A model generated the notes under the pieces. It made no database searches. It had not been told where the DNA came from and worked only from the letters and a program-made list of their open reading frames with translations. Both the position numbers and the translations under genes were made by a program. Positions 35,241 through 45,627 of a stretch of 64,000 nt of DNA are shown one piece after another. Origin of the DNA: Cylicocyclus nassatus (lineage: Eukaryota; Nematoda; Chromadorea; Rhabditida; Strongylidae); contig CATQJL010000305.1 in the NCBI GenBank assembly GCA_958299035.1, positions 37,337,733 to 37,401,732 of the forward strand. The letters are read 5' to 3'. How positions within the stretch are numbered: the first letter of the stretch is position 1; the number at the start of each line of letters is the position of its first letter.

Positions 35241-36150
35241 TTGTTTGTTTTTGTAGGTCTATAAGCGTTTCGTAGAGAGCAGTTCTTGCATGTCAGTCTG
35301 TGAGCTATCCATGGATCAGTTGTATCTCTCAATTATCTGTCTGTATAGGGTTCGTGGCATAGTTTTTGTGGAGTATAGGGCACTTCTTACAATAATCGTT
35401 TGTAGGGCGCTTCTTTTTCGGACATGGGCTTGTAGTTAGCCTCAAAGTATCTCTGCAAGCAACCCAACGGGCTTTTCACCCGTAGACAGCGATTATTAGG
35501 CGCAGTTCCTCCTCAGATATTGGTCTACTTGGGGCGTAAAATATCATCATAAAATATCATTCGTATTTTTTTCAAAGGTTTTGTAGGGTGGTTTTCCTCT
35601 AATATAGTTCTCTAAGTGCCTCATATCATCATAAATTATCATTCGTATGAAGTTCACTATTGGTCTGCGTGCATCCCATAGGGCACCCTTTTTGAAGAGA
35701 CGGTCTGTAGGCGGCCCATTGGCAAATCTTTTCTTATAATATCGGTCTATAAGCTCCCTATGGGGCAGTTTCTCTGACGATTATCGGTCTGCCCACAGGC
35801 AGCTTTTTCTTGGTACGCCGGTCTGTAAGAAGATCATACTGCGGTTCCTTCCTTGAAATTGTTTGTAGACCCTATGGGGAAGATCTCTAGATTTTGATCT
35901 GTAGGGGCTTATAGGGTAATCCTCTTCAAAATATTGGTGTGGTAAGCGGTCCATAGGCAGTTTTTTCTGTATTTCGCTAATATCGATGGTAACTCATAGG
36001 ACTGTTTTTCTCAAAATTTTGTTCTGTAGTTGATCTAAGACAGTAGGATCCTAGGTTTGCTATCGCGCTGTAGGCGGTTATGCAGCTCCTTCTCTTATGA
36101 GAAAGGTTGCAAACGGCACATAGGATATATTAGAAAACAATGTTTTTTTT
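35240..36150. repeat. Degenerate ~42 bp satellite, segment 1
   Basis: Variants of GGTCTGTAAGCGGCCCATAG then GGCAGTTTTTTCT and an AAATATT-like end recur every 36-50 bp. The same text is found in segments at about 38410-38960 and 39700-40830, making a decayed satellite interrupted by later insertions. Confidence 0.75.
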
Positions 36151-36216
36151 GTCAGATTTCGAGACAGGGCATTTTCTTGAGTTCTTTTATCGTCGATTTG
36201 AGATTCGGGCTCTTTA

Positions 36217-36325
36217 GGCTGCGTTCATACTGATCCTGAAGTCCGGGAACGGTTACAGCACAAGGCTCAATTCGAGCGCGGTGCTGGAATTGTTCCCGAA
36301 CTTCCTGTTCAGTGTGAACGCAGCC
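36217..36325. mobile_element. 109 bp palindromic MITE, Harbinger-like, copy 3
   Basis: The ends GGCTGCGTTCATACTGATCC and GTGTGAACGCAGCC are flanked by TTA (36214-36216 and 36326-36328). It is closest to copy 2. Its right TTA is shared with the next element. Confidence 0.85.
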
Positions 36326-36328
36326 TTA

Positions 36329-36552
36329 GGCCTTGGGCAGAGTTCACGCGATTTCATCGTCGCGATTTATCCCAACAAGACAAGTGTTACGAGTTAATTG
36401 CATGCCTGTCTTCTTGTATTTCGGTTATGATAGTTAGTCACGATTAGTCGTGTTGGAAAACTACCACAGCCGAAATGCAAGAAGATCGGCATGCAACGAT
36501 ATTGCTAAAGTTGTCTTGTCGCAATGAAATCGCGTGAACTCTATTCGAGGCC
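36329..36552. mobile_element. 224 bp palindromic MITE, GGCCTTGGGCAGA family, copy 1
   Basis: The left end GGCCTTGGGCAGAGTTCACG and its mirrored right end (CGTGAACTCTATTCGAGGCC) are flanked by TTA (36326-36328 and 36553-36555). The stem includes GCGATTTCATCG. It shares its left TTA with the preceding MITE, so one inserted exactly at the other's target site. A second copy is at 43332-43533. Confidence 0.85.
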
Positions 36553-36747
36553 TTAGATGACTCTCAATGCAATTGTTGGAGATCTGCCCAAAAATGATTT
36601 TTAGAAAGAAATTAAATACTTTTATCAATCATTCTGTATTGCCTAGAGCGGTGTGATGCAGTAGAACAGTCCGAATTATACCTCTCTTCGGTGCTAAAGT
36701 GACAGCGGCAGACTAAGGAGGGGGATTATGTCCGCATGAGACGTTAA

Positions 36748-37151
36748 AGGCAGTGTCCGGGCAGAAACTCGACTTTTAAAAAATCAACTTATCTGGGGTT
36801 ATCCGCAACGCTGAATCCGAAAATCCATATCAGAAAGCACGAAAATGGCGAGAACATGCATTTTCCAAGCCCTTACATTTCGAAATTTGAGGATCCCCGC
36901 CAGGCTAAGACGCAGAGTTGCAAAGAGCGCACGGTTTTTAACTGTGGCGGCATACGTACTCTGCCGTCTGGCAGGAATTCAAACAGCTCGGAGGACCCCG
37001 CCCCGAGGCGTAAGTTTCCCCACTTTGCAATTGTTTTTCTTGCTTTAGGTCGAACGTTTTATGCTCGCAGTTGCGCGATGTTGTGTCTCAGGGGGGCCAG
37101 TCTCACATGGCAGAGAAATCTCAAAACCCCCATCTTGCCCGGACACTGCCT
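36748..37151. mobile_element. 404 bp AGGCAGTGTCC MITE, copy A
   Basis: The ends AGGCAGTGTCCGGGCA and TGCCCGGACACTGCCT are perfect inverted repeats flanked by TTAA on both sides (36744-36747 and 37152-37155). TTAA duplications are the hallmark of piggyBac-type transposition, but a TTA/TAA reading is also possible because of the neighbouring bases. The long open frames inside are palindrome artefacts. Confidence 0.85.
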
Positions 37152-37155
37152 TTAA

Positions 37156-38400
37156 GAGAGAGGGAGAGCGCCGTGAAGAGGAAGGATTCGATTCCGAAAA
37201 CTTGGCTAAGAAAATTAGAGAGAACAATGAGAAAACGAATCCCTATAACTTTGCTTGAGAAAAGCAGGAGGAAAATGAGAGACAGTTGCGAAGTCCGCTC
37301 TCCATGACTTTTGTTAGTAAGGTAAATGATATACAACATAATTTTCAGATAGAAAATTCCCATGATTTTACTCGAAGAATCACTGGAGAGATATATAAGG
37401 TGTGTTTGGATCAGCATCTCAAAAGGCAGCCTTAAACTGTAATTCTAAATCATAGTCGGAACGCCTATCAAACAAGTAAGATTAACGTTCAAAAGATCCG
37501 GCATAAAATTAGTCGATAGTCTCAAAAACTGAAATTCAAGCTGATTACCGACCAATCCTTGTAGGGTCCAGCATCTTCAACACGTTCTCGATACTGTATT
37601 CCAACAACGAGCTATCAAAATTGAAACGACTTTCATATCACATTAACGCAACATTTCCATACAGTTCCCGGACTTAGGCCTTATTCGAGTGAGTATCGTA
37701 AGCAAAGACTTTGACCTCTATATCCACAGATAGGGCATGAGGACCCGTTTTTTGACTATCTAACGATGAACCGCTGCATTTCGTTTTGGATGCGAGTTTA
37801 ATTCTGTTTTGAAAATACAGAATCTTCTTGCTCTTTGAACTGATTTCGTTCTAGAGTTGAGCGACTTAACTGACGACTTCGGTTTCGGACAGTCATAAAT
37901 GAATGAAGTTCTAAAACTCGAGCGGTTTTGCTTGTAGTTAACGTGTTTTTTTGGCAGAGTCAGTATAATGGGTGTGAGATTATCCTAAACTAGCTGGCTT
38001 ACCGGCTCCGCCGTATGTTCCGAATAGAAAATTCCATTTCTTAACCGATCCGGACCAAACTTGGCACACATACACTTCGGGCCCCGGCGGGTGTCACAGT
38101 CCACTTTTCGTTATCGATCGATGTCGATTTTATCGATTTTTTGCAAAATTGGAGCTACGGGGCTGGGACACTCCGCAGTGCTCCCCCCTTTATTTATTTC
38201 CTGCGGACATACGCAGTTAAGTTTTTGGTTCCTCCTGTGCGTCCTCCGCGGAGTGAGGGCAGATACATTACTCTATGCCATCAGTAACATTTTCGTAAAA
38301 GTCAGTAAAACAGTTTGCATTGTTTACATTCTGCGCGCATTGTCGCCTTCGAGGTGCCCTCCTTCCTATTTTGTTAAACTGCTGTTATTTTTTTCTGAGA
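37156..38400. other. No gene recognised
   Basis: Mixed sequence. The text around 38020-38120 (GATCCGGACCAAACTTGGCA) looks like a dispersed repeat, but only one copy is in the window. No supportable exons. Confidence 0.35.
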
Positions 38401-38409
38401 TATTGATTT

Positions 38410-38960
38410 GAGGGTTTGTAGTTAGTTCTATTTGATATATTGGTCTGTAAGCGGCCCATAGGGCAGTTCTTTCCCAGAATAATGGTCTGCAAGAGTCCCA
38501 TGGGGCGTCGCAAAATGTCGGTTTGCAAGCCTTCCCCTCCCATAGGGCGGCTCCTTTCAGTGCTTATCGCTTTGCAGGCGACCCATAGGGCAGTTTTTTT
38601 TTCTTGAAATATTGGTCTGAAGAACTTCATGGGGCAGTTCTTTATCAAAGGTATCGGTTTTTAGGTGACCCGTAGAGCAGTTCTATCACAAAAAATTGGT
38701 TTGTATGGATTCTAAGGGCGGTTTTTCTTCAAACTATCATTGTGTAGGTCTTTAAGTAGCTGGTAGCTTCATTTTTCATTTCGGTCTTTGGCTGTCCACA
38801 GAGCAGATCGCACGTGAGCGCCTCGTAGGGCAGTACAATTTGTAGCGTTGTAGGGTAATTCAGAATATTGGGCTGATCCCCATAGGGCAATGCTTTTTCA
38901 TAATTATCGGTCTGGCGGAGGAAGGGAGGGGTGGGGGGGGGGGTCGTAAGATGTAGGGCG
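38410..38960. repeat. Degenerate ~42 bp satellite, segment 2
   Basis: About a dozen units of the GGTCTGTAAGCGGCCCATAG type. On the minus strand the unit reads roughly as NCPMGRLQTNI-like peptides. An 87-codon open frame (38385-38648) is made of such repeats. Confidence 0.8.
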
Positions 38961-38982
38961 GCCTCAGCGCGGTTCTTTCTTA

Positions 38983-39695
38983 GGGCCGCATGCACTAACA
39001 TCCCCGCGGGGAGGGGATCGCAGCTTAAAAGAAAGCTTTATATTTCGAAACTCCAGATACCTAGGTTTCACGTTGTGTACCTATCCGTAAGTATTCCTAC
39101 TACCCTTCACTATGAAGATGTTGAAGGGGAGCGAGAAGCTGCACAAACCGCATTTTCCAGCTTTAGTATGATCCCTGATGATCCCCGGCGCTTTTCTTTA
39201 AAGTCATTTTTCTTCCTCCAAAGTCAATGAAAAGTTTCCAAAGTTGTGGAGATTATCTAACCCAACACTGCTTAGCATGCTGCTGATAAGAACAAGTGAT
39301 GTATAGGAGTCATGGAATTTTCGATGATCCACAGCTCGAAATTTGAGGTTTACCGAAAAATTTGACTTTTCAAAAACTCATTTGTTCTCATCAGCAACAT
39401 GCTTAGCACTGTTGTGTTAGATGTTCAGTACAACTTTGAAAGGTTTTCGTTAACTTCGGAGAAAGAAAAATGACTTTAAAGAAAAGCGCCGGGGATCATA
39501 AGGGATCATACAAAAGCTGGAAAATGCGGTTCGTACAGCTTCTCGCTCCTGTTCAACATGTTCATAGTGAAGGGTAGTGGGAATACTTACGGATAGGTAC
39601 ACAATGTGAAATCCAGGTTTCTGGAGTCTCGAAATATAAAGCTTTCTTTTGAGCTGCGATCCCCTTCCCAGCGGGGAGGTTAGTGCATGCGGCCC
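38983..39695. mobile_element. 713 bp palindromic MITE, GGGCCGCATGCA family, copy 1
   Basis: The left end GGGCCGCATGCACTAACATC and the right end GTTAGTGCATGCGGCCC are flanked by TTA (38980-38982 and 39696-39698). The arms are complementary for more than 300 bp, including AAATGACTTTAAAGAAAAGC against its mirror near 39195. It lies inside the ~42 bp satellite. A second copy is at 56774-57488. Confidence 0.85.
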
Positions 39696-39699
39696 TTAG

Positions 39700-40830
39700 G
39701 TATGGGTTTGTTGGAGGGGGGAGAGGGGAGAGGCTTTTAGGGCAGTACTTTCTAGAACCTGTCTATAAGCTTCCTACAGGGCAGTTTCTTTTTTGTAAAG
39801 GTCGGTCTGTAGGGACTTGTAACTTCTCAACACATCGGTCTATTAATGGTCCATAGGTCCTTTTCTTCTCATAATTACCTGCCTGCAGCGCGCATGGTAC
39901 CCTATTTTCAGGTGTATAAGCCGCGGGGTGGTCCTAGCTTACATCGACCAGCCCGAACACATCAATGGATTTCGCATCCAGAAAACCCTACACCGTGCTG
40001 CGTATTGCCCGAAAGAATCGTGCGGCATAAGGATCGCTTTTTCAAACACAATGAAGCGGCTGAGCAGCTTGGGCGAAAATTCGAAAAAGTGCGGCACACC
40101 TGAAAATAGGGTAGTTAGTCTCTAATATATTGGTTTGTGGGGATGAAAGATATGTTAAGCAGCTCATAGCTTTTCTTGTTCTCAAAATATTAGCTTGTAG
40201 TATACATAGGGATGTTGCTTCCTATAATATTAGTCTCCGAATGGCTCTTAGGGCATTTTTTGTAAGTTGGTTTGATTTGAAGGGCAATTTCTTCTTGAAA
40301 AGTCGGTCTATGTACGGCCCACAGGGCAACCTTTCCTCGAAGTGAAGGTCCGTAAGCGGCTCATAGATTCCTTTTTCATGGGCAGTTTGAAAATATTCTT
40401 TTTCTGAAAAATATCTGTTCGTAAGCAGCAGCAGGGCAGTTACTCAAAAATGAGGATGTGTATGCGGCCCATAGGGCACTTCATTTTCCTTCTAATGACT
40501 GATTACCGTCTGCGGGCGGCCCCTAGGGCAGGCTTTTCCGTCTGAGCGGCCCATACGGCTTCCTTGCAACATTGGTTTGCGGGGGGGGGGAAGGGTGTAT
40601 GACAGATTTATCCCAGACTTATAATATTATTTGTGGTTCGTGTATGACAGATTTATCCCAGACTTATAATATTATTTGTGGTTCGAAGGGCAGTATTTTC
40701 TCAGATTACCACTCTATAGGAGGACAGCTCTGACGTATATCGCTCTGTAGGCATTACGGGAGCGGTGTTCATTCACAAAAAGTGGTCTGTAGGCGACACG
40801 TAGGGCATGAGAAAAGATGCTTTTTCTCGC
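39700..40830. repeat. Degenerate ~42 bp satellite, segment 3
   Basis: Continuation of the satellite after the MITE at 38983-39695, ending near the poly-G run at 40581 and the tandem duplication at 40596. Confidence 0.7.
40596..40685 (+). repeat. Perfect 45 bp tandem duplication
   Basis: The unit starting TGTATGACAGATTTATCCCA and ending TTTGTGGTTCG occurs twice without a mismatch (40596-40640 and 40641-40685). Confidence 0.95.
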
Positions 40831-42580
40831 TGCCGTAATTTGTCGGGAACTAAGGTATATTTTTGAGTGTTTAGCTAACAATAAGTTATTGTAGACTACA
40901 TCGTTGTTTCGAACGACTGCTTGGTGACTTCCAATGGAGAATGGTGAAAAAAATTTGGCTCAAAGAAATTTTTTAAAAGGTCAAACGATATCGTCTAATC
41001 AGCAAAGAGGATTTTTGGAAGAGAGTCAAAGGTCATTGTTAATCAATCTCATGTTTTTCGGAACTAACTTCAGAAAAGGTATAGAACGTAGAGGTAATTG
41101 TGGTGACAAGATATAGAACGCAGAGGTAATTGTGGTGACAATTATTCGGCTAAAATGTATTGCCCGAACCCATTTGCAAGCGGCCCTCAGGGTCGCTAGT
41201 CGTTAGCAAGCTACTGATTCAAATTCTTGAAGGTGCCTGCTCAAAGGTGTTTATGCTTTTAGCTGCTTACCTAAGCAAATCTACGCTACTTATACAATTC
41301 TGAGGTTGTGCAAAATTAACATCTGAAGAACATATGACGCATAAACAGCTAGGATTTCGGATAGACTGTTTACAGCTTCCAAAGTGCATTAGAAAAAGGA
41401 GAAATCTCATACACTAACTGTGGGAAAAATACCCACAAAAACATTTCAAAATATGCAAAATGTATGAAAAGCTTTTTAAGTTTTTCAGTCATTTGAGGCC
41501 CACAGTAAATATGAGGGCTAAAACGCGCTCTTTGGCACGGTCTAGTAGTAGACGTCTGCAAAATGAATGACGTTTGTGATTACCTCTTGAATGGCATGCC
41601 ACAAATTTCAGAGATGCTAAACATCCGATTTGAGAGCTCATATCATTCACTGATTCCTGCACAGAATCAGCAATGTTTTCTAGGGAAAGACAACGTGACG
41701 CCCGGTCCAACAAAATGTTGCGCGATCTAAACTGTGCTTGAATTACCGCTAAAAGAAACACAGAGTAAAGTTGCTATCGAGTGAGCAGATCAGCTTCGAC
41801 GATTGTGAGAAGTAAAACAGTTGAAATACTAAAGACTGCAACTATTTTGCTAAAATTCCTGACAATTTTCTTAATAACATGGCCTTTCAACCGAAGCGCT
41901 TATTCGAAAAAAAATCACAGACAGAGATTGTCCAAAGTAAATAGAAATCTTTGCGAGAAATTTCCAAAAAGAGATTTAGTGCAGTTTGTTTGAGAAAAAA
42001 ACATTTGTGAAGCATTTCATGAAGAAATTTGGAAAACTTGGACTTTCTTGCTGAGGTAAGTTAGCAGAAAAATTATATTGCAGAATAGCTCTATCGAATA
42101 AAGATTTGGCGCAACTGTCTTAGAATGAGGAAACAAATTTGGCGCTCGAGGAATGAGATATTGGTGACTGCGACTTTTTTTCTGAAAAATCTGACTTTTT
42201 TGAAAAACTTACGGTGCACTCCAAATTAAACACTCCATAGTATGGATACAGAAGCTTGAAATGTGAAGTAAGACAAAATAAATCTGCTAATAACGATTTC
42301 GGCGGCACTTGTTGGGAATGAAAAACCGAAATTGAGTTGCTCACATAGAAACAATTCGAACTATACGAAAGTTAGCTTGTCTAGTGACTTCTTGGGTTAT
42401 TCCACTTGATCAACATTGTGATTGCACTTTTTGGGTTATGCCACTTGATCAACATCGTCTGAGACAGGCATCACTGCCGCTTTGAGTCATCAGCTCGGTA
42501 CGCTCGCACCGGCACAAAACGATGGTCGGTTGTTTACACCCCTGGCGCGAGCGATGAAGTCAGATGGGGGTGCTTGCGCT
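40831..42580. other. No gene recognised; possible Helitron debris
   Basis: A small tandem duplication (TATAGAACG, AGAGGTAATTGTGGTGACA) lies near 41081-41140. A 90-codon minus frame at 41489-41761 looks protein-like (AQFRSRNILLDRASRCLSLE) but I cannot assign it. It may belong to the Helitron whose 5'-like end is at about 42595. Confidence 0.3.
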
Positions 42581-42591
42581 TTATATATAGT

Positions 42592-42630
42592 ACCAGACCA
42601 AAGTGCCGCTTCGCGGCACTTTGGTCTGGT
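42592..42630. repeat. Perfect 18 bp stem hairpin
   Basis: ACCAGACCAAAGTGCCGC and its exact complement are separated by three bases. It stands at the boundary between two Helitron-like units: 3' of the helicase fragment at 43555 and next to the minus-strand text TATATATAAAGCGC, which resembles the start of the unit at 44767. Confidence 0.8.
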
Positions 42631-43331
42631 AAGTGGGTGTGGGCAATGTCTAAGAGGTACTGTCTTGATTGGATGTTTCATTTTCATCACATTTTATTGA
42701 AAAGGAATTCTGCTATAGTTTAGAAGAGAACGCTTTATGACAAAATGAACCATGGTTTAAGTGAATCAGGGGTTTGTAATTTATCTGACTGCAACATTAA
42801 TAATTTTCAAGATTCGGGAAGAGCTTGTAATCTGCTTCACATAATTGAATTTTATGTGTTTTAGTACAAAACAGTACTCTTTGCTGATGTCTACAACAGT
42901 GAGATAGCGTGAGCGAAGACACGGAGAAAAGTTTCGATTTTAATGTGGTTTTCTGATATATATGCGCTATAATGGAGTACCAGGCATTAGGCAAAAAGCA
43001 TTCAGTACGAAGATTCATGTACAAATGGAAACAAATCTCTCAGTAAAGTTCAGCAGTGGGATCTTCAATGATTGAGCTCTTGAAAGGGAAAGACAGCAAT
43101 ACGAGTCAAATTATCTCCAGTCACATTGTAGATTAGAAGAACAAAATTACTAATTTTGAGCCATTGGCATAAGGTATGATTCCTAAAAGGCGAGTGTTGG
43201 GATGTTACGACGATGTGTGATGTAAAAAAGAAGATGAGAACGCATTACCTCTGTTTAATTAGTCATAGGAATTTAGAGCACCGCTTTCATCACAATGTTT
43301 CTTACTCTCGTACCGCTTTTGAGCACTTTTA

Positions 43332-43533
43332 GGCCCCGGGCAGACTTCACGCGATTTGATCGTCGCGACTGAGTCGCGACGAGACAACTATTACAACATC
43401 ATTCCATGCCGATCAACTTGCATTCGGTTGTGATACTTTTCCAGCCCGAAAATTTTGAATGTGAAATGAAAATGAATGGAAATCTTGGCGATTAGATCGC
43501 GACGATTAAGTCGCGTGAAGTCTGACCGGAGCT
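43332..43533. mobile_element. 202 bp MITE, GGCCTTGGGCAGA family, copy 2
   Basis: The left end GGCCCCGGGCAGACTTCACG and a mirrored right end (GCGTGAAGTCTGACCGGAGC) are flanked by TTA (43329-43331 and 43534-43536). It is inserted in the Helitron remnant. Confidence 0.8.
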
Positions 43534-43554
43534 TTACACCTTCTTTTGTTCGCG

Positions 43555-43738
43555 CTCGTGAGAGACTAACATAGAGCTGCCCATGAGAAAAGACTTCAGT
43601 TCCGATATGAATTCCTACATTCGATTCTGGCCTTGAGCCTTGTTGATGGTCATAGCAAAAGCAAGTCGAAGGGGAAATTGCCGTTGCCGAACTTGAACAG
43701 GAACGCCTTTATCAGTAAAAGTGAAATTGGCAGAGATT
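43555..43738 (-). pseudogene. Helitron Pif1-type helicase, C-terminal fragment
   Basis: The minus strand reads FTDKGVPVQVRQRQFPLRLA, then FAMTINKAQGQ. After a one-base frameshift near 43618 it reads VGIHIGTEVFSHGQLYVSLS and then RAR. These are the last conserved helicase motifs of Helitron Rep/Hel proteins. Only this fragment is seen, and the rolling-circle replicase part is missing. The element seems to run on the minus strand from about 44767 (TCTCTATATAATAAAGCGCA) to the hairpin at 42592-42630, with the MITE 43332-43533 inserted. Confidence 0.75.
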
Positions 43739-44334
43739 GTGAAAATTACAGATTGATTTGATTTTGGAAAGGTTGAGGAAAATCACAAAACTGGATTGTT
43801 TTGTAGCAGAAAATTGCAGCTCAATATTTTGTATTTTAGAAAGCGAATGGTAGTGATGAGTTGATACGAAGTCGATCTCTTGGGAAACAAACCCAAAGAG
43901 ATGAGATTGTGATCGCTTGAGAAGCACTTTAGACTAAACTGCAACTTTGTATAGAAGAATTATACAGAGTGTCCCAAAAAGATGTATCGAACGTTTCTTC
44001 AATAACTTCCTTTGAAAATCTTCCGCGGATTTTTGGGTGTCATATGGTAGAGCTGGGTTTAACTTAGATTTACAGTATGGAGCGAATCACCGATTTCTCT
44101 TATTTACTGTAGGATTACGGTAAGAATTTTCGACTAAGTTTAAGCTTCTGCCAAGCGAGAACTGCTTCTAAAAAATTCCAAAAAACCGAAGGACATTAAA
44201 CTGAGGTTCTTCTTAGAAAATGCTAAATGAGGGGGGCTGATAGCTGACCTGTTCCGATGACTCGAGTAGAGGTGCTGCTGCAATCGAAAATAGAGACGTC
44301 GTATTATGATGACAGAATCAATCGATGTTACCGC

Positions 44335-44700
44335 TTACAGCTTTTAACTTTTTCGAGATTGCACTTTGGAGGTTAGGGTTTTCATCAACATCGTCTAGAG
44401 CGGACATCACTGGCATAATGATGAGTCATCAACCCTGTAAACCTGCAGCGGCATGTTACCCCTTACAGCTTTTAACTTTTTGCAGACTGCACTTTGGAGG
44501 TTAGGTCATCAACATCGTCTAGAGCGGACATCACTGGCATAATGATGAGTCATCAACCCTGTAAACCTGCAGCGGCATGTTACCCCTTACAGCTTTTAAC
44601 TTTTTGCAGACTGCACTTTGGAGGTTAGGTCATCAACATCGTCTAGGTCGGACATCACTGGCGTAGTGATGAGTCATGAACCCTGCAGCGGCACGCAACG
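44335..44700 (+). repeat. 124 bp tandem repeat, about three copies
   Basis: The word CATCAACATCGTCTAG begins at 44383, 44507 and 44631, giving an exact 124 bp period. The unit includes GGCATAATGATGAGTCATCA and AGCTTTTAACTTTTTGCAGA. A single related unit lies near 42410-42500. It belongs to the 5' region of the Helitron-like element on the minus strand. Confidence 0.9.
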
Positions 44701-44846
44701 ACAAACTTGTTGACATCTCACGAGGGGGGGGGAATGCTTCAGAGAGACACCGTGCGCTTTATTATATAGAGAGATGATAGCCTACATAGCGCGGTGAGTT
44801 TCAATGTCATTATTAGGCGGGAATGAGTAAGGCATACAGAAAATAT

Positions 44847-44888
44847 GGCCAGTGCGAGCCTCTGCGAAGCAGAGGTGACGCACTGGTC
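44847..44888. repeat. Two-stem hairpin, GCCAGTGCG/CCTCTGC type, copy 1
   Basis: GGCCAGTGCGAGCCTCTGCG, then AAGCAGAGGTGACGCACTGG, forms an outer and an inner stem. Nearly the same hairpin occurs at 58215-58256. Such hairpins are typical of Helitron 3' ends, but no CTRR terminus is evident here. Confidence 0.6.
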
Positions 44889-45005
44889 AAAATATAACAT
44901 CTGTCTCAAACCATTGTTTAGTGTGAGTAAGCAAATGTTTCTAATGCTATTCCTAAGAGCCAGAAATAAGTGACTTAGGAGCACCTTCACAATAATTCTG
45001 CTTAG

Positions 45006-45430
45006 AGGCAGCGTTCCACCAGACTGGGGGTACCTGGCTCTCGTAATGATGTAATAGTAGACCCCCTACCTGAGCGATGACTGGAGTTCGGAGCGAAAAA
45101 GGGGATTTACCAAGCCTAAATTTGCTCCGAAAGTGGGCCGAATCTTACGGTGGGCCCGACGCCGCCCACACGGCAATATCGATTTGCAGGGCCAGGGTGC
45201 GTATAGCGCACACATCATGAGCGCAGGGACCCGCAACGACTCTGCGTCTCTATCTTGCATGCACCTCGCACTCGCCCGATCCTACCGTAAGATTCGGCCC
45301 ACTTTCGGAGCAAATTTCAGGCTTGGTAGACCCCCTTTTCCGCTCCGAACTTCAGTCATCGCTTAGGTAGGGGGTCTACTATTACATCATTACGAGAGCC
45401 AGATACCCCCAGTCTGGTGGGACACTGCCT
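45006..45430. mobile_element. 425 bp AGGCAG MITE, copy B
   Basis: The left end AGGCAGCGTTCCACCAGACT is mirrored by AGTCTGGTGGGACACTGCCT, and the arms are complementary for about 145 bp. The flanks are TTAG and TTGA, so the 4 bp duplication has decayed or differs. It lies just downstream of lectin gene 4. Confidence 0.8.
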
Positions 45431-45594
45431 TTGAAGCTGTTGAGCTTTTTCGCAAGAGGATTAACGACATCCAACATCCGTGTGATGCGCTTCCAAACTA
45501 TATTTTTCATAGTTCGATTGTTGAATGGGCACGCTTAAAAAGTTGTTATATTTGCAATATCCGCGTTCTATCTAATTAAATTGATATGATAAGA

Positions 45595-45600
45595 TTTATT
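45595..45600 (-). promoter_or_regulatory. Poly(A) signal of lectin gene 4
   Basis: AATAAA on the minus strand 28 nt past the stop codon of lectin gene 4. Confidence 0.7.
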
Positions 45601-45627
45601 TCGGTTCTTGAGAAAGCCAGTCGGTGA

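Noticed and set aside
36845..37417. Several overlapping open frames of 60-99 codons
   Set aside because: They sit in or beside a palindromic MITE, which produces mirrored open frames on both strands.
35240..40830. Possible CRISPR-like array
   Set aside because: The repeats are degenerate, contiguous, with no constant repeat and unique spacers, and the sequence is eukaryotic. It is a satellite.
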